From Siphonodentalium dalli (Eukaryota > Mollusca > Scaphopoda > Gadilida > Siphonodentaliidae), in assembly GCA_032622095.1 (NCBI GenBank), contig CP136064.1, forward strand, positions 259,203,863-259,267,862: DNA of 64,000 nucleotides, read 5' to 3'. Position 1 is the first letter of the stretch. Every line of letters begins with the position of its first letter. The notes beneath the pieces are model-generated. The model worked only from the letters and a program-made list of their open reading frames with translations, did not search any database and was not told the origin of the DNA. Both the position numbers and the translations under genes were made by a program. Of the stretch, positions 1 through 13,900 are shown piece after piece.

Positions 1-3000
1 ACAAATGTATGTGTTATATATCATGTGTTATCTAAATTTGACAAATATTTGAAATAAATATGTTTAAAATAAACTTTGGTACATTTCCAGCAGTTGGAAA
101 TTTCATGCATGACACAACATTAGTTGGACATTAATTTGACACCATATATAGGTTGGAATTGTTCTCATTGTTTAATTTTTTCAACCAGTAAAAGTTGGTA
201 ATTTTCCAATCTTAGTGTGTGTCAGGTTGGCTATTTCCAAGGGGTGCAAATGGATTTCTGAGAACCTGTGAGATTGATGTTTGGTTCAATGGGGGGGGGG
301 GGGGTGCAGTTGGCCGGAAATTTGAGGAAACCTCTAGCCACGTCCCTAGAACTTGTACGTGTGGGTACTTAATCAATAAATTGACTGACATTTCCATTAT
401 ATAGTCCTGAGATCCTAGAATAAGCTTTACATTTTTGTTTGTGCGATTGGGAGATGCAGTTCACCTGCGACCACAAGACCACAACATTAGCTTCATGAGC
501 AAAGCTTTATTTTCCAACTAATGTACAGCACGCTTTGGCCAAAAAAATGCCTGTGTTTGTTGTCTATACAGAGATTAATATGCAAAACGACTGTATTTAA
601 CGAAACAAAACATTTTAAACATGAAATTGCTATAAAACTAGATAGTACATACGTATATCTGATAATCCATCGATATCATATCGTCCTACTATTTCTTGAA
701 TAAGAAGAAACATTATAATAACGAACACAGCAGAAGACATATCCATGCAGGTTCACATGAATTCGGTCAATGGTGACGTATATCCGCCGAATTCGAAATC
801 GACATGCGTTCGGGCGGTATTTTATGGATGGAATTATGAAATGGACATATGAAAGTGACAATAAAATCGACAATGATTTGCTTCGCCATTAACCGAAGTG
901 CTCCCCCAGCGTTACTATCAATAGCGTTATTATTGGCTAATCAAAGTTTCAGTAATATTCTCCCAGTTTACATTCGATAAAACAAATTTGTCTCCGCATT
1001 TAAAATTCTTTGATATAGATCGTTTATATTCTGCAATAATTTGTACACAAGAGACGGATACTTATGTTTTATTGTGTTTTTAAACTCCGAGGTGGCGAAA
1101 TCTCGGTTTGTTTACATTACGAACATTTGAGTCCGTAATCGGAATCGGAATCGGAATCTGGATTACCACGAGATTGAGATTACGGTCTGTTCGTTTACTG
1201 ATTCTGCCAATTTCTGGTCTGTTCGTTTACCGAACCAAGTCGTACGGGGTCTAATCTGTAATCTGAATCCAGATTCCCACGAGATAACGATTCTGGGTGT
1301 TACTCTGGTAAAATTTGTCCAGTGAATCGTCATCATATTATACGCGCACATTCATGTAGACCCATAACCAGGACGGACCTGACTCCAGGTCTGTTGGAAC
1401 AAGACGGCTGTCAATCAAGACTAGTAGACCCACCCATGTATTTTTACTCTATAGTGAAATGGACCCAGTTTCACCAAGGTATTTTACCAGGATGTAAATA
1501 TGTATGTGGTGGATATACCGTAAAGTAATAATTATACCAGGGTAATTTACGTCGATATTAATGTAATTCACCACAGTATTACCGGGGTACTTTTTTGGAA
1601 GCATTAAAATTTGAGATAACAGATTGGAAGTCATGTGAATGGCACATGTGATTACATAAGGTGTTAAACTCTTATTTATAAGAATATTCTTGCCCCATTT
1701 TTTTTAACTTTTAAGTATGTATGACACATGGTACAATTGTTTTCCAAAGATTAACGAACAATATATGATTTTCTTCTCACAAAAAAGACATAAAACACAT
1801 CAGCTGCGAAAATACTCGGGTAAAAGCCAGGTAAACCATGGTTTACATGGCTCTGCTCTGGCAATTAAATATGGTCAAGTCAGGTAAACACTTATTTACT
1901 CTGGGACATACCCTTCCAAATTCCAAGTAAAGGTATGGTGTACCCCACTTCCATTATACATGTACTATGGTAAATCCTGGTGTATTACCATTACATACAA
2001 AACATTAACCAACATGCACGGGAGCGTATGTACCAGCAATTTTGAGATTGATTGAACTCCACCTTGCAGAGTTGTTTCTGTTTGGGAATTAAATATACAA
2101 ACAAACAAAAACAATAAACACAACCAACCCACCCAACTTCTTATCCCTTGGTGGTTGAAATACGTTTTGTGTGTTCAGTTTAGACTTAAAGACATATTAT
2201 GGACTTGTTCTGGTGAGTGAAATTGATGCCAACAGAAATCGACCATACAACTCTACAGAAAACAACGTCTGGACTACGCCCAATTGTAAATATTTACATC
2301 TCGATTCGGGACGCAACTATCGGCGATAAACTAACACAAATGATTTCGTCATTGAGAGTCATTGCGTTTAACTAATATATAAGAATAACGGTGTGTATCG
2401 TAAATTTGGATTAATATGCATAACAAATAACTACTTTGAGCAAGATTATTCTCAATTTCTATTTGATCACACTAAAGAGTGTTTCACATCACTTTTTAAA
2501 TCGAGTCTGAGCTGCTTTAGTCTAGAAATAAGACTACGATTCATACTAATCATACTAGCATGGTTTTAAAACTATGTATGGTGTTTCAGCTGTGCTGATG
2601 CGAACGCCTTCATAGCTTTAACTGATGTCCATGACCCAGGAGGTGGGGTGATACAATCATACATCCACGGTTGCATATCTTATGATGAGCAATGATACAC
2701 CTGTATAATATCGACACGTTTAAATCATTACGTGAGTGAATTTATTCTATTGTCTCACTGATGTCCATTTGACAGTTATTGATGGTAGGATCAGGCATGT
2801 TGGTGCTACGGTGTGTGGATCCGTTTTGGCAGCAGACGTTGCCATGCACGTGGCTGACGCCTGCGATTAATCTCAGGAAGAAATCCACGTTTAAAAGACG
2901 TCGGCGGCATGAAACACTAACCTCCGGTCACGCGACTCTTATAATCACTACTGACGTCATGTGTTACACCGATATCTCACACCCGTAACCCTCGAGGAAG

Positions 3001-3140
3001 TCATAATTCAAGTTAGCAGAATTTTTAGAAATAAACAGCGCCAGAGGTGTGTCAAATGGTGACACCAACTTTAAATGTGGGTCTATAAATCAAGTTAAAA
3101 TTGCAAGCATGATGATTATCCATGTTCGGCGGTGACATAA
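1..3140. other. Intergenic stretch without recognisable gene
   Basis: No exon-like frame or splice pair is convincing here. It contains part of the TTGGAAATTTCCA-type repeat (60-390, with a G homopolymer near 291-304). It also has a short self-complementary area around 1130-1310, with repeated GGAATC and GTCTGTTCGTTTAC motifs. Confidence 0.5.
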
Positions 3141-3144
3141 GTTA

Positions 3145-4345
3145 CTTATTCAAGTTATTCCATATTGGATTCCACCCAAACGAATGTAATTACCTCCTAA
3201 CCCACTGGGTAACATGCCTAAAATCGCATTTATTGCCTGATTTTCACATAATAAACGGCATTGTAGGGTGGCCGTTGGCGAATAATTAAGATTCCACCCC
3301 AAAAATTTACCACCCAACCCACTGGGTTTCCATAACATACCACCCAAAGTGGCATAATGACCAAAATCCCATTTCCTGTCCTATTTTAACGAAATAAACA
3401 GCATTGTAAAGTGGTCGTTGATGAATAATTAAGATTCCACCAAAACAATTTACCACCAACCCACTGGGTTTCTATACCATACCACCCAAAATGGCATAAT
3501 GCCCAAATCGCATTTCCGGTCCTATTTTAACTAAATAAACGGCATTGTAGGGTGGCCGTTGACGAATAATTAAGATTCCACCCAACAATTTTACCACCCA
3601 ACCCACTGACTTTCCATACCATACCACCAAAGTGGCATAAAACCCCAAATCGCATTTCCGACCCGATTTTCACGAAATAAACGGCATTGTAGGGTGGCCG
3701 TTGAAGAATAATTAAGATTCCACAAAAACAATTTTACAACCCAACCCACTGACTTTCCATATCATACCACCGAAAGTGGCATAATGCCCAAAATCGCATT
3801 TCCGGTCCGATTTTCATGAAATAAACGGCATTGTAGGGTGGCCGTTGATGAATGATTAAGATTCCACACAAACAAGTTGCCCAACCCACTGGGTTTCCAT
3901 ATCATACCACCCAAAAGTGTCATAATACCCCAAATCGGAGTTCCGGTCCGATTTTCACAAAATAAAAGACATTATGGGGTGGACGTTGACGTATATTTAA
4001 GATTCCACCCAATAATTTACCACCCAACCCACTAGGTTTCCATATCATACTGGGTACCCAAAGTTGCATAATACCCAAATTTCCGATTTCCACGAAATAA
4101 ACGGCATTGTAGGGTGGCCATTGATGACTAATTAAGATTCCACCCAAAAACTTTACCACCCAACCCACTGGGTTTCCATACCATACCACCCAAAGTGGCA
4201 TAATACCCAAAATCGTATTTCTGTTCTGATTTTAGCCAAATAAACGACATTGTAGGCGGCTGTTGACGAATAATTAAGATTCCACCTAAACAATTTACCA
4301 TCTGAAGTGGCATAATGCCCAAAATCGCACTTCCGGTCTGATTTT
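3145..4345. repeat. Satellite-like array, about 142-bp unit, about 8 copies
   Basis: CCACTGGGTTTCCATA and CGGCATTGTAGGGTGGCCG recur about every 142 bp from 3201 to 4180 with moderate divergence. Stop-poor stretches on the minus strand are a by-product of the repeat, not a gene. Confidence 0.92.
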
Positions 4346-5359
4346 CATGAATAAATAATGGCTTTCCATTTCTAAAGTTGTCAATGTCGCTGTGTTCAGA
4401 TATTCTGAACATAACCAGGAAAAGCCATTTGGTGTACCTTACTTCGTGCAGTACTATTTTTCGCGAACCCATTGGTGCGTGAATTTAAAACTGAGTGAAA
4501 AATAGAACAACTCCTGAGTTTATAGCGAACCACAGGGAAAAACAGATGGATATCAGTGTTGATCAGTTACATACATTACGGAAGGCTGAACTGAATAGAC
4601 AATTAGACCTGCTTTTATAGGGCTATATATTACGTGCGGGCGACACATTGTGCCAGGCGCTGAAAGGAGCACAAATTTTGCAACTCGTCCAAGAGTTTAT
4701 TTTTTTCTGAAGTCAGCTGCCTAATACATGCATACATATGTGATTACCGTTTTACTTCTTTCGAGTTCATTCCAATGAGGTCTATAACTATTTCAATTGA
4801 ATATTGCTGAGAATAATTATTTGGAGCATATAACTTTTAGGAAAATATTGTAGTCAGGAATGGGCTTACTGTCGGGTGTATACAGTACATGTATAGATCA
4901 GTCGGGTGTATACAGGTGCGCGATTTCAAAGTGTGCGAATCAAAACTGAGCCAAATATAGTACTGTGAGAATTTAAATACGAGTAAGGTATCAAACATTC
5001 AAAAACATATTTTTTGCAAAATATTTTAATACTGGTTGTATTAGTTGTTGCAAATTGACTGTAAACAAGATGGCTATTCACATCGTTTTACAAACACCAG
5101 CGCAGCCATAATTATTTTTTTCAAAATGATATATCTTCTTGAATGTTTCATACAGACACTGGCTTTTCACAAATCGAGGTACTCTTTTTTAACAGCATCA
5201 GTTAGCACTAACAGCATCATAGTAATTCAGCAGGACCCACCAGCATCATAGCTCATTATCAGGACCACTTAACCAGGGCTGTATTTATTACATGTTGAAG
5301 TTATGGCTGGACCAGACTTTCTAAGTTCTATGACTTGAACAAGTCTTTCTGTGACATAA

Positions 5360-5599
5360 TACAGTAATGCCCGAAATAATCGACTCCTTTACCACAGCTG
5401 AATTATGGGTAATTTTTCAGGATTTAGTCTGAAATATGGCTTGTTGCCATTCATTGGAAAGCTCTCGCTGAGGAAATATGGCTTGTTGCCATTCATCATT
5501 TCCGATGAATGGCAACAAGCCATATTTCCGACTATATCCTGAAAAGTTACCCATAATTCTTCTGTGGTTAGGGAGTCGATTAATTAGGGCATTGCTGTA
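5360..5599. mobile_element. Palindromic TA-flanked MITE
   Basis: Long inverted arms start TACAGTAATGCCC and end with the reverse complement. Inner arms hold ATGGCTTGTTGCCATTCATC. The TA at each end fits a Tc1/mariner-type target site. The copy has a small internal rearrangement. Confidence 0.85.
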
Positions 5600-5627
5600 C
5601 TTTGTTCTCAGGAACTGGACTGGGATA

Positions 5628-6076
5628 CAAGCCTTGAACTAGTGTGTCTGACATTTGTAGAATGAGGTATCAGAGGGTGAATTTAGTTATGCTACCCTGC
5701 ACAGTGGGCTATTATCACCAAAAACAACCCTCTGGGAATCTTATTCTGCTCAGGTCTTGTCTTGTGGTAAGCATCTATAGTCTCAAATTAACATTGTGTT
5801 TATTCATTATTACTTTACCCTCTGTTCAGTTTCTATATCCCCTAATTTGCAGAAAATGAAATGTATAATCGCGGTGACTAATGGGTGAACATAACCATCT
5901 TCAACTGGGGAACTTCAATTTGATCCTAGGTCTCCCACAGCAGTTGAGGCCAAAGCAAAATGAGGTTCCCAAAGGGTGAGTTTAGTGAAGCTAGCCTGCT
6001 GTGCGGGGTAGCGTATCTATATTCACCCTCTGGGGACCTCATTCTGCAAATTACAGACACTCTATTTCAAGGCTTG
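5628..6076. mobile_element. hAT-type MITE, long form, exact 8-bp target duplication
   Basis: Terminal inverted repeats CAAGCCTTGAA and its complement are flanked on both sides by CTGGGATA. Inside are two blocks of the GAGGTNCCCAGAGGGTGAATTT hairpin arms, separated by a unique centre with TCTATATCCCCTAATTTGCA. Confidence 0.9.
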
Positions 6077-6219
6077 CTGGGATACAACAATAGGTTATAA
6101 AAGCGAGCATAATTTCAGGCTGCACATCGCCATGGGGAATTGAGAACTACACATAGATTAAATATATTTGTATTTATTTGTATAAGATATGCCATCATTA
6201 GACATAACATTATTAGTCA

Positions 6220-6480
6220 ATAACCCTTTCATGATGGGAGCTGCGCTGGTGCAGCATTAAAGACCCTGTGCCAGTGCATTCTCTTATTTATGCAAGTCTC
6301 CCATGGGAGCCTCGCATATATAAGAGAATGTACTGACTTACAAAATCAAGGTAAATATTGTTAGGCTAATGTATTCTCTTATATATGTGAGGCTCCCTTA
6401 GGGAGCCTCGCATATATTAGAGAATGCATTGCCAAAGGATTTTTTCAAATTTCAGGAAGCTCCAGTCATGGAAGGGTTAA
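6220..6480. mobile_element. TTAA-type MITE with double hairpin
   Basis: Ends read AACCCTTTCATGATGG and CCAGTCATGGAAGGGTTAA. Inside are two hairpins built from CATTCTCTTATATATG and its complement. Confidence 0.85.
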
Positions 6481-6694
6481 ACTACCCTTATGGAGCCCCT
6501 CACAGACGTGAGCAGACGACATTCAGCAATACAAGCTGCCACATACATGGGGCTCCCTACAGGAAGCTCCAGTCATGGAAGGGTTAAACTACCCTTATGG
6601 AGCCCCTCACATACGTGAGCAGACGACATTCAGCAATACAAGCTGCCACATATATGGGGCTCCCTACAGGAAGCTCCAGTCATGGAAGGGTTAA
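6481..6694. repeat. Two tandem copies of a 107-bp unit next to the MITE
   Basis: ACTACCCTTATGGAGCCCCT to GTCATGGAAGGGTTAA occurs twice, nearly identical. The unit includes the MITE end, so the right end of the element has been amplified. Confidence 0.9.
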
Positions 6695-6887
6695 ATAAGA
6701 GTTAGATTAATATCACCACAATGTGTAGTTAAATCAGTGTGCATTACAAAGTCATCCCTCTCATATTGCTCTGTATCTCAAGAACTCTAGTGCAAACTGC
6801 CAAGAATCTTTTAAAGATGTATTCAAGGTTCCAAACTTCAATTGACAACAACAAAGAAATTATAATTTAACATCAATATTGGCTGTG

Positions 6888-7152
6888 TTAACCCTTTCTG
6901 TACTAAATACTCATTGACGAGTAGTTCCCTCAGGAAATGTTCAGATAATAAGTTCATCAAACATTATTTGTTGAACTAATTATCTAAACATTTCCCACCA
7001 ATGAACATGAATCATTCTGCTCTTGTGTTATCTGTTTTTCTGTTTGTCCTCTGCTTTTATTACATGAACACCCCTCCAAATGAATAATAAACCATTCCAG
7101 TGTATACTTTTATAACTGAGTGGGAGATTCCATTTAGTAAAGAAAGGGTTAA
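6888..7152. mobile_element. TTAA-type MITE, second family
   Basis: Flanked by TTAA. It starts CCCTTTCTGTACTAAATACTC and ends TTTAGTAAAGAAAGGG. Relatives occur at 21019, 21510, 33598, 55450 and 56672. Confidence 0.85.
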
Positions 7153-7577
7153 ACTGAGAATATATATGTGGATTAATCTGTGATCATGCTGGCCAGAAAA
7201 ATCATTTTGTCAATTTTTTGGCCATTTCGAAATTTCATTGGTCATTTTTCAGAAAGGCCAAATTGAAAAACTACAAATCTACATCATAAAGAAAACCGAG
7301 GCCAAACAATAGAATAAAAAATTATATAATAAAATAATGCAAATCTAGTAAATAAAATGAATGCCCGAAAATAAAATAACTGATAACTTTTTGGAGAAGA
7401 GAAAATTGACAGCAGATTCCTTATTTGACCTGGTGTGTTATTGAAACCATTAATCAGCAGTTATTTTCAACTGATTAAGAAAGTAGCAGTAATAGCCGCT
7501 AATCATCATTATTTTGATAAGTAAGCATATGTGATTTATGGTACATCGAAATTCGTCAGTTATTTTTGTGCCTGTGT

Positions 7578-7587
7578 TTTATTTATT
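7578..7587 (-). terminator. Polyadenylation signals for the ankyrin-GH20 gene
   Basis: On the minus strand the sequence reads AATAAATAAA, two overlapping AATAAA hexamers about 155 nt beyond the TGA at 7740. No closer canonical hexamer was seen after the stop. Confidence 0.55.
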
Positions 7588-7739
7588 GGTTTTAGTTTCG
7601 GTTCGATTTGGTCAAAGTTTCGGAAAAATGGTCAAAAGAATTTTCTGGCCAGCCTGATCCCTGGTAATACACGTGTTAACATCAGTAAGCCATATGCCTT
7701 GACCCCGCCTCTCTCGGGGTAACATCAGTGAGCCGTATG

Positions 7740-7905
7740 TCATGACCCAGCCTCTCTCTTTAGTGTCAACAGTTGCTCCGCCTCTCCATTTGGGAGAAGT
7801 TGTTTCATGAGTCCGAGCAGATAGCCTAAGGATTCTGTGAGTCCGAATTCAGCGAGATATCGAAGGTCCCATAGAGAGCGAAATCTGTCAACAATTTCCA
7901 ATAAT
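7740..7905 (-). CDS. Exon 25, terminal exon with stop codon
   Basis: 166 nt, residues 900-953 and TGA. LLEIVDRFRSLWDLRYLAEF continues the DLAN helix of exon 24, as in GH20-like C-termini (DLANxLxxLxxxYxxxWxxRN). The tail ends LLTLKREAGS. The acceptor TTTTTCAG is strong. Two overlapping AATAAA signals follow about 155 nt downstream. Confidence 0.9.
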
Positions 7906-10900
7906 CTGAAAAATGAGAAACAAAAATACAGTATCTATAGAAAAATAATATAATTGTGAGATGCATCTAAATGACAAAATAAGAATTCCAAACATTAGGT
8001 TTTTCAGATGATGAAATCCAGGAACTAATCTATACCTTCTACACACTAATGGTTTAAAGCATCTTATAGCAACTGATTCAAATCGATTCATGAATTTCAC
8101 CCCTGATTTGATTCAATTGTAAACCACTGATTCGCATGGCCCCGAGATATGCCCCATTATGAATAGGCACCAACGTGTGTGAGTATAGAACATGATATAC
8201 CTATTAGCAAGATCAGTTTTTGCGGTGGCTGTCAAATTGGAGATTCCAAGGTTCACCGTAGAATATCCAGAGTCTGCAGCAGGATTCCGGCCCGCCATCA
8301 CAAGAGACTTACATATCCTGTAAATATACAGACTATAATAAAAATACAATAAAAGTAAGATAGATTCCAGTGAAAAAAACAATAAAACTACGACTTGAAC
8401 TGAAATGTTCGGGAATCTCATATAATATTGGCAAGATGTTTGAAGCTTGTCATATACTCAACCAATGCACATGTGAAGTATTACTTGTGTATTGTGCCAT
8501 TTTACACGTATGGCGGCTGGCCATCGTCTGCCTACGTGGTTGTTGCTGTTTGGTCACATTTCATGAAGTTCAATTTAGATGGATTTTGATACTCTTTTCG
8601 TTTAGGATTTTGCCCTGGTTTTTTGCTTTTTGTATTTTGATTTCTGGTATTATATAGACCTTCTCGAAACTGTATGAAACTTGGTCTATTTCACACATGT
8701 CTCCATGGCATATACTCAAGCAATACACACATGAAGTATTGTGCCATTGTGCATGTAGCCACGGAGGCCATCGTCTGCTATGGCGTGATTTAGGATAATC
8801 ATTTGCTAACCTGAGGTGTCAGATTGGCATTGAACGGTTTATATCGCTGAGTCAATGTGGATGTTACAGTAATGCCCTAAATAATCGACTCCCCGAGAGC
8901 TTTCTGATGAATGGCAACAAGCCATATTTCCGAGAGCTTTCCGATGAATGGCAACAAGCCATATTTCCGACTAAATCCTGAAAAATTACCCATAATTCTG
9001 CTGTGGTTAAGGAGTCAATTATTTAGGGCATTACTGTAGGTCACATTTCATGAAAATTGGTCAATGGTGAAATAGATGCTCTTTTTATTTTTTATTTTGT
9101 ATATTATTTTTCGCATTTGGATTTTGATTTCTGGTATAGTTACGTAAATCTTATATGAGGGTATCACCCCCCCCCCCCCTTTTCGGTACGCGGGATTCAG
9201 GGTGTTTTGAAGCCGTACGCGGGATTCATACCCCCGAATTAACTGGTATTCGGGTTCAAGCAAAATATCTTGGACGCAGGTTTTGATGGCGCAAAGTAAT
9301 ATTTTGTGCTAGTTATCTGTGTGAATGGGTGGGTATAATAGCTTCTTGGGCATATTCGACCACCGTGCCATCATAAACATGCTAAAAATGCTTGACGCCA
9401 GTCTAGATGCTAGGATTTTGCGATTTTCTTGTTCAGATTAAAAAAAATTCGCACACCGGGCCGAACCATGGTCGGACCGGTGTGTCATTGTCTCTCCCCT
9501 GTGGCCAATACAATGAAAGTGTCAATGACATTGTAGCTCAACTTGGAAAGCGAATAATTTAATGTATTACAGTCAATGGAGCGATTAGGAATGTGGAAAG
9601 TTGAATGTCTAATACTAGTTTATAGACTATTAGTTTATGAAGAGAAAAGTAAAATCCAAGATGGCTGCTGTTGGCCATGTTTTCGGCCAAATGACCCCAA
9701 AATGAGTCGTTCCCATCTACATGTCATCGTTAACATCCATGACAAATTTTATGACGATCAGACTAAAGGTATGACCTGTAGCCCATGCTAAAGAATTTAG
9801 TCATACAAAGAGTAAAATCCAAGATGGCTGCTGGCGACCATGTTTTTTGGCCGAATGACCCCAAAATTACTCGTTCCCATCTACATGTCATTGTTAATAT
9901 CCATGACAAATTTTATGATGATCAGACTAAAGGTACAACCTGTAGCCCGTGCTAAAGGATTTAGTCATGCTAAGAGTAAAATATAAGATGGCTGCTGGCG
10001 ACCATGTTTTTTGGCCGAATAACCCCAATATTACTCGTTCCCATCTACATGTCATTGTTAATATCCATGACAAATTTTATGATGATCAGACTAAAGGTAA
10101 GATCTGCAGCCCGTGCTAAAGAATTTAGTCATACAAAGAGTAAAATCCAAGATGGCTGTTGGCGGCCATGTTTTTTGGCCGAATGACCCAAAAATTACTT
10201 GTTCCCATCTACATGTCAATATTAACATCCATGACAAATTTCATGATAATCAGACAAACAGTACGACCTGTGGCCCGTGCTAATGGATTAAATTTTGAAA
10301 TCCAAGATGGCTGCTGGCGGCCATGTTTTTTGTCTGAATGACCCCAAAATGACTCGTTCCCATCTACATTCCAATTTCAACAGCCATGACAAATTTTATG
10401 ATGATCAGACTAAAGGTACGACCTGTAGCCCGTGCTAAAGGATTTAGTCATACAAAGAGTAAAATCCAAGATGGCTGCTGGCGGCCATGTTTTTTGGCCG
10501 AATGACCCCAAAATGACTCGTTCACATCTACATGTCAATGTCAACATCCATGACAAATTTTATAATAATCGGACCAAAGGTACGAACTGTAGCCCGTGCT
10601 AAAGGAAATTGTTGACGAATCACGCACACACACACACGACGGATACCAAGCCATGGCAATAGCTCAAACTTTACAAAGTAAAGTTGAGCTAAAAATGCTA
10701 ATAAGTTTAACAATATTTTACTACATTTGGTCAAACTTGTGGTCATCAGTTGGAGAATTTTCCAACCTGAAGGGGAGTATGAGGTTTGAAATTTATAGGA
10801 AAGCTTTAGTTGAGGCCAGTCTGGATGCTAGGATTTGCGATTTTCTTGTTCAAATTTCAAAATTTTCTCACACCGGCCGAACAACGATGGTCAGCTCGGT

Positions 10901-13900
10901 GTGTCGTGATCTCTTGCCCGTAGCCGTGTGCATGTGTATGGAGTTAGACCACTAGATGTTAAGATTTATGCAATGTTTCAGGTTAAAATATCTGAATTTT
11001 CTCATACCGGGAATATAGAATCATGGTTTATGAAGATATAGGATATTAGGCCTAAACACTGAGGTGCAAGGAGGGGGGGGGGGGGGGTGCAAATGGAATT
11101 ATGCAAAACTTGTGTTCGGTCTGATTCTGACTCGAGGAGGGGGGTGCAGTTGGAATTTCCCAAGGTGGACACCCCCCAACGGAAACCCTCTAGCCACGTC
11201 CCTGGTCATAAAGTATCATTAATGGTATCATAACGGCCTCATAACGCGACCGGCATCATAATGTGTCTATGTAACTTCTATGTATTATTTCTTAACATGT
11301 ATTCAGGATTCACCCCCCAAAATTAACTCGTATTCAGGATTCACCCCCCAAAATTAACTCGTATTCAGGATTCAGGGGGGAGGGGGGTGATACCCTCTTA
11401 TATGCAGTCAATGAAAACGACCCTGCATTCTAACCACACAGTCATGGTGTGCAGGCCGAAAAGAGGATGATTGTCAACTGTTATCAAATAGATAACAAGC
11501 CATATTTCCAACTAAATCCTGAAAGTTACCCATAATTCTGCTGCGGTTAAGGAGTCGATTATTTAGGGCATTACTGTATTAAGCCTGTCATCAGACAAAG
11601 TTTAGATATGTTTAAACAATAATAAGTTAAACCCTTTCAATACTAACGAATCATTGTTGATGTTTATCCCATAGGAAATGTTCAGATAATAAGTTTAACC
11701 CTTTCTATAATAAAGCATCATTGATGAGAAGTTATCCCCATAGGAAATGTTCAGATAATAAGTTTAGCCCTTTCTATACTAAAGCAAAAAATAAAAACCA
11801 TTTTGGGTTAGAGACTAGGTTGATGACGCAGGTTCCTAGCCCTGGATAAGCAAATGATTTGTTTGCAAGGTATCTATAATCTGTAGTTACCATATAATAA
11901 ATAGAGATAAATCACTTGATTGAACTGGTGATGTGAAATAATTAATGAGAGGCAGGGACATTGTACAAACATGAGATCGCATTGCGCTCGAGTGTTTTAC
12001 AAAATAGTCCCAGCCTCTCATTAATTATTTCACATCACCAGTTCAATCAAGTGATATATTATTCAATTTATTCTGTTTTGTTATATTCCACAATAAACAT
12101 CTGATTTATCAGAAATCCGAATAATGATGCCATAACACCCCCATTATACCGCCATTATACCACCAATATACCGCCATTATACCGCCATTATACCCCCCAT
12201 TATACCACCAATATACCGCCATTATACCGCCATTATACCACCAATATACCCCCCATTATACCACCAATATACCACCAATATACCGCCATTATACCGCCAT
12301 TATACCACCATTATACCACCAATATACCGCCATTATACCCCCATTATACCGCCATTATACCGCCATTATACCGCCATTATACCGCCATAACACCCCCATT
12401 ATACCGCCATTATACCCCCATTATACCACCAATATACCGCCAATATACCGCCATTATACCCCCATTATACCCCCATTATACCACCGCCATTATACCCCCA
12501 TTATACCACCAATATACCACCAATATACCGCCATTATACCCCCATTATACCCCCATTATACCGCAATTATGTTTTAGGCCATCCAATGGAGTGTGGTAAT
12601 CTCTAACCAAAACCAACATGAGTGCGGTTCTGTACAATATTGACATCGCAAACTTCAGAAATTTACATTGTCTTTAGCATGCCTCGAATGAATTATTTCA
12701 CGTCAACAGTTCAATCAAGTGATTATTCTGTTAATTATATTCCTCTATCAACATCTGATTTACCAGAAATCTGAATAATACTGCCAGTATACTCATGATG
12801 CATAAATTTTGATAGTGCGTATGAATACATAATGCTCTAGTTAAAGTGACATAATTCATTGGTGAAATTATCGTTTGTAATCACTCGAGATTTCATGATG
12901 GGAGCGGCACTGGTGCAGCATTAAAGATCCTGTGCCAGTGAATTTTCTTATAGATGCGTGTCTCCCATAGGGAGCCTCATACATATAAGAGAATGCACTG
13001 GCTTACATGATAAAGGTAAATATTGTTAGACCAAAGTATTCTCTTATATATGTGAGGCTCCCTATGAGAGAGACGCATATATAAGAGAATGCACTGGCAC
13101 AGGATCTTTAATACTGCACCAGCGTAGCTCCTGTAATGAAATGGTTAAACAATAAATAAAACTCACATGGCTGATAGGAGCATAATGTCTGTAACTAAAA
13201 TGATTTCCTTCAGCACCTCCTCTGCGCCCAGACAATCCAACTCACATTTACTCAGTTCTGCCTGGCATTTCTTTATGTGTATAATGGCTCGCTGTCAACA
13301 GAAAACACAATACTCCTAAACCAGATAAACAAAGAAGGATAACTCTATAATATCATTAGACATTCAGCACCCGGACTTATCCAACTCACATTTACTCAGT
13401 TCAGTCTGGCATTTCTTTATGTGTATAATGGCTCACTGTCAACAGAAAACACAATACTTCTAAACCAGATAAACAAAGAAGGATAACTCTATATCACTAG
13501 ACATTCAGCACCCGGACAATCAAACTAACATTTACTCAGTTCAGTCTGGCATTTCTTTATGTGTATAATCACAGTTTATACCACGATCGCCTATCTTACT
13601 ATATAAATAAAGCCATCTGTTTAAATTTTACATTTAATAAACACCTGTTGATTAAACATGCCTACTGTTGATTAAACTTTGCAGAGTGGGTTAAACTTTC
13701 TCCATACAATTTGAACGGAAAAGTGGTTATCCATCGCATTGTAAAGATCGTGGCATAAACAAAATATACGCATTGTGTTTCTGAATAACAAATTTAATCC
13801 ACTCGTGGGATTGGCGATTTACACCACTCGCTGAAGCTCGTGGTGTAAATCGCCTATCGCACTCGTGGATAAACACTAAGCGTATATTCTATATATAATC

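Noticed and set aside
3150-4472. Minus-strand frames with repeated GMVWKPSGLGGK motifs
   Set aside because: They are produced by the 142-bp satellite and change frame between units.
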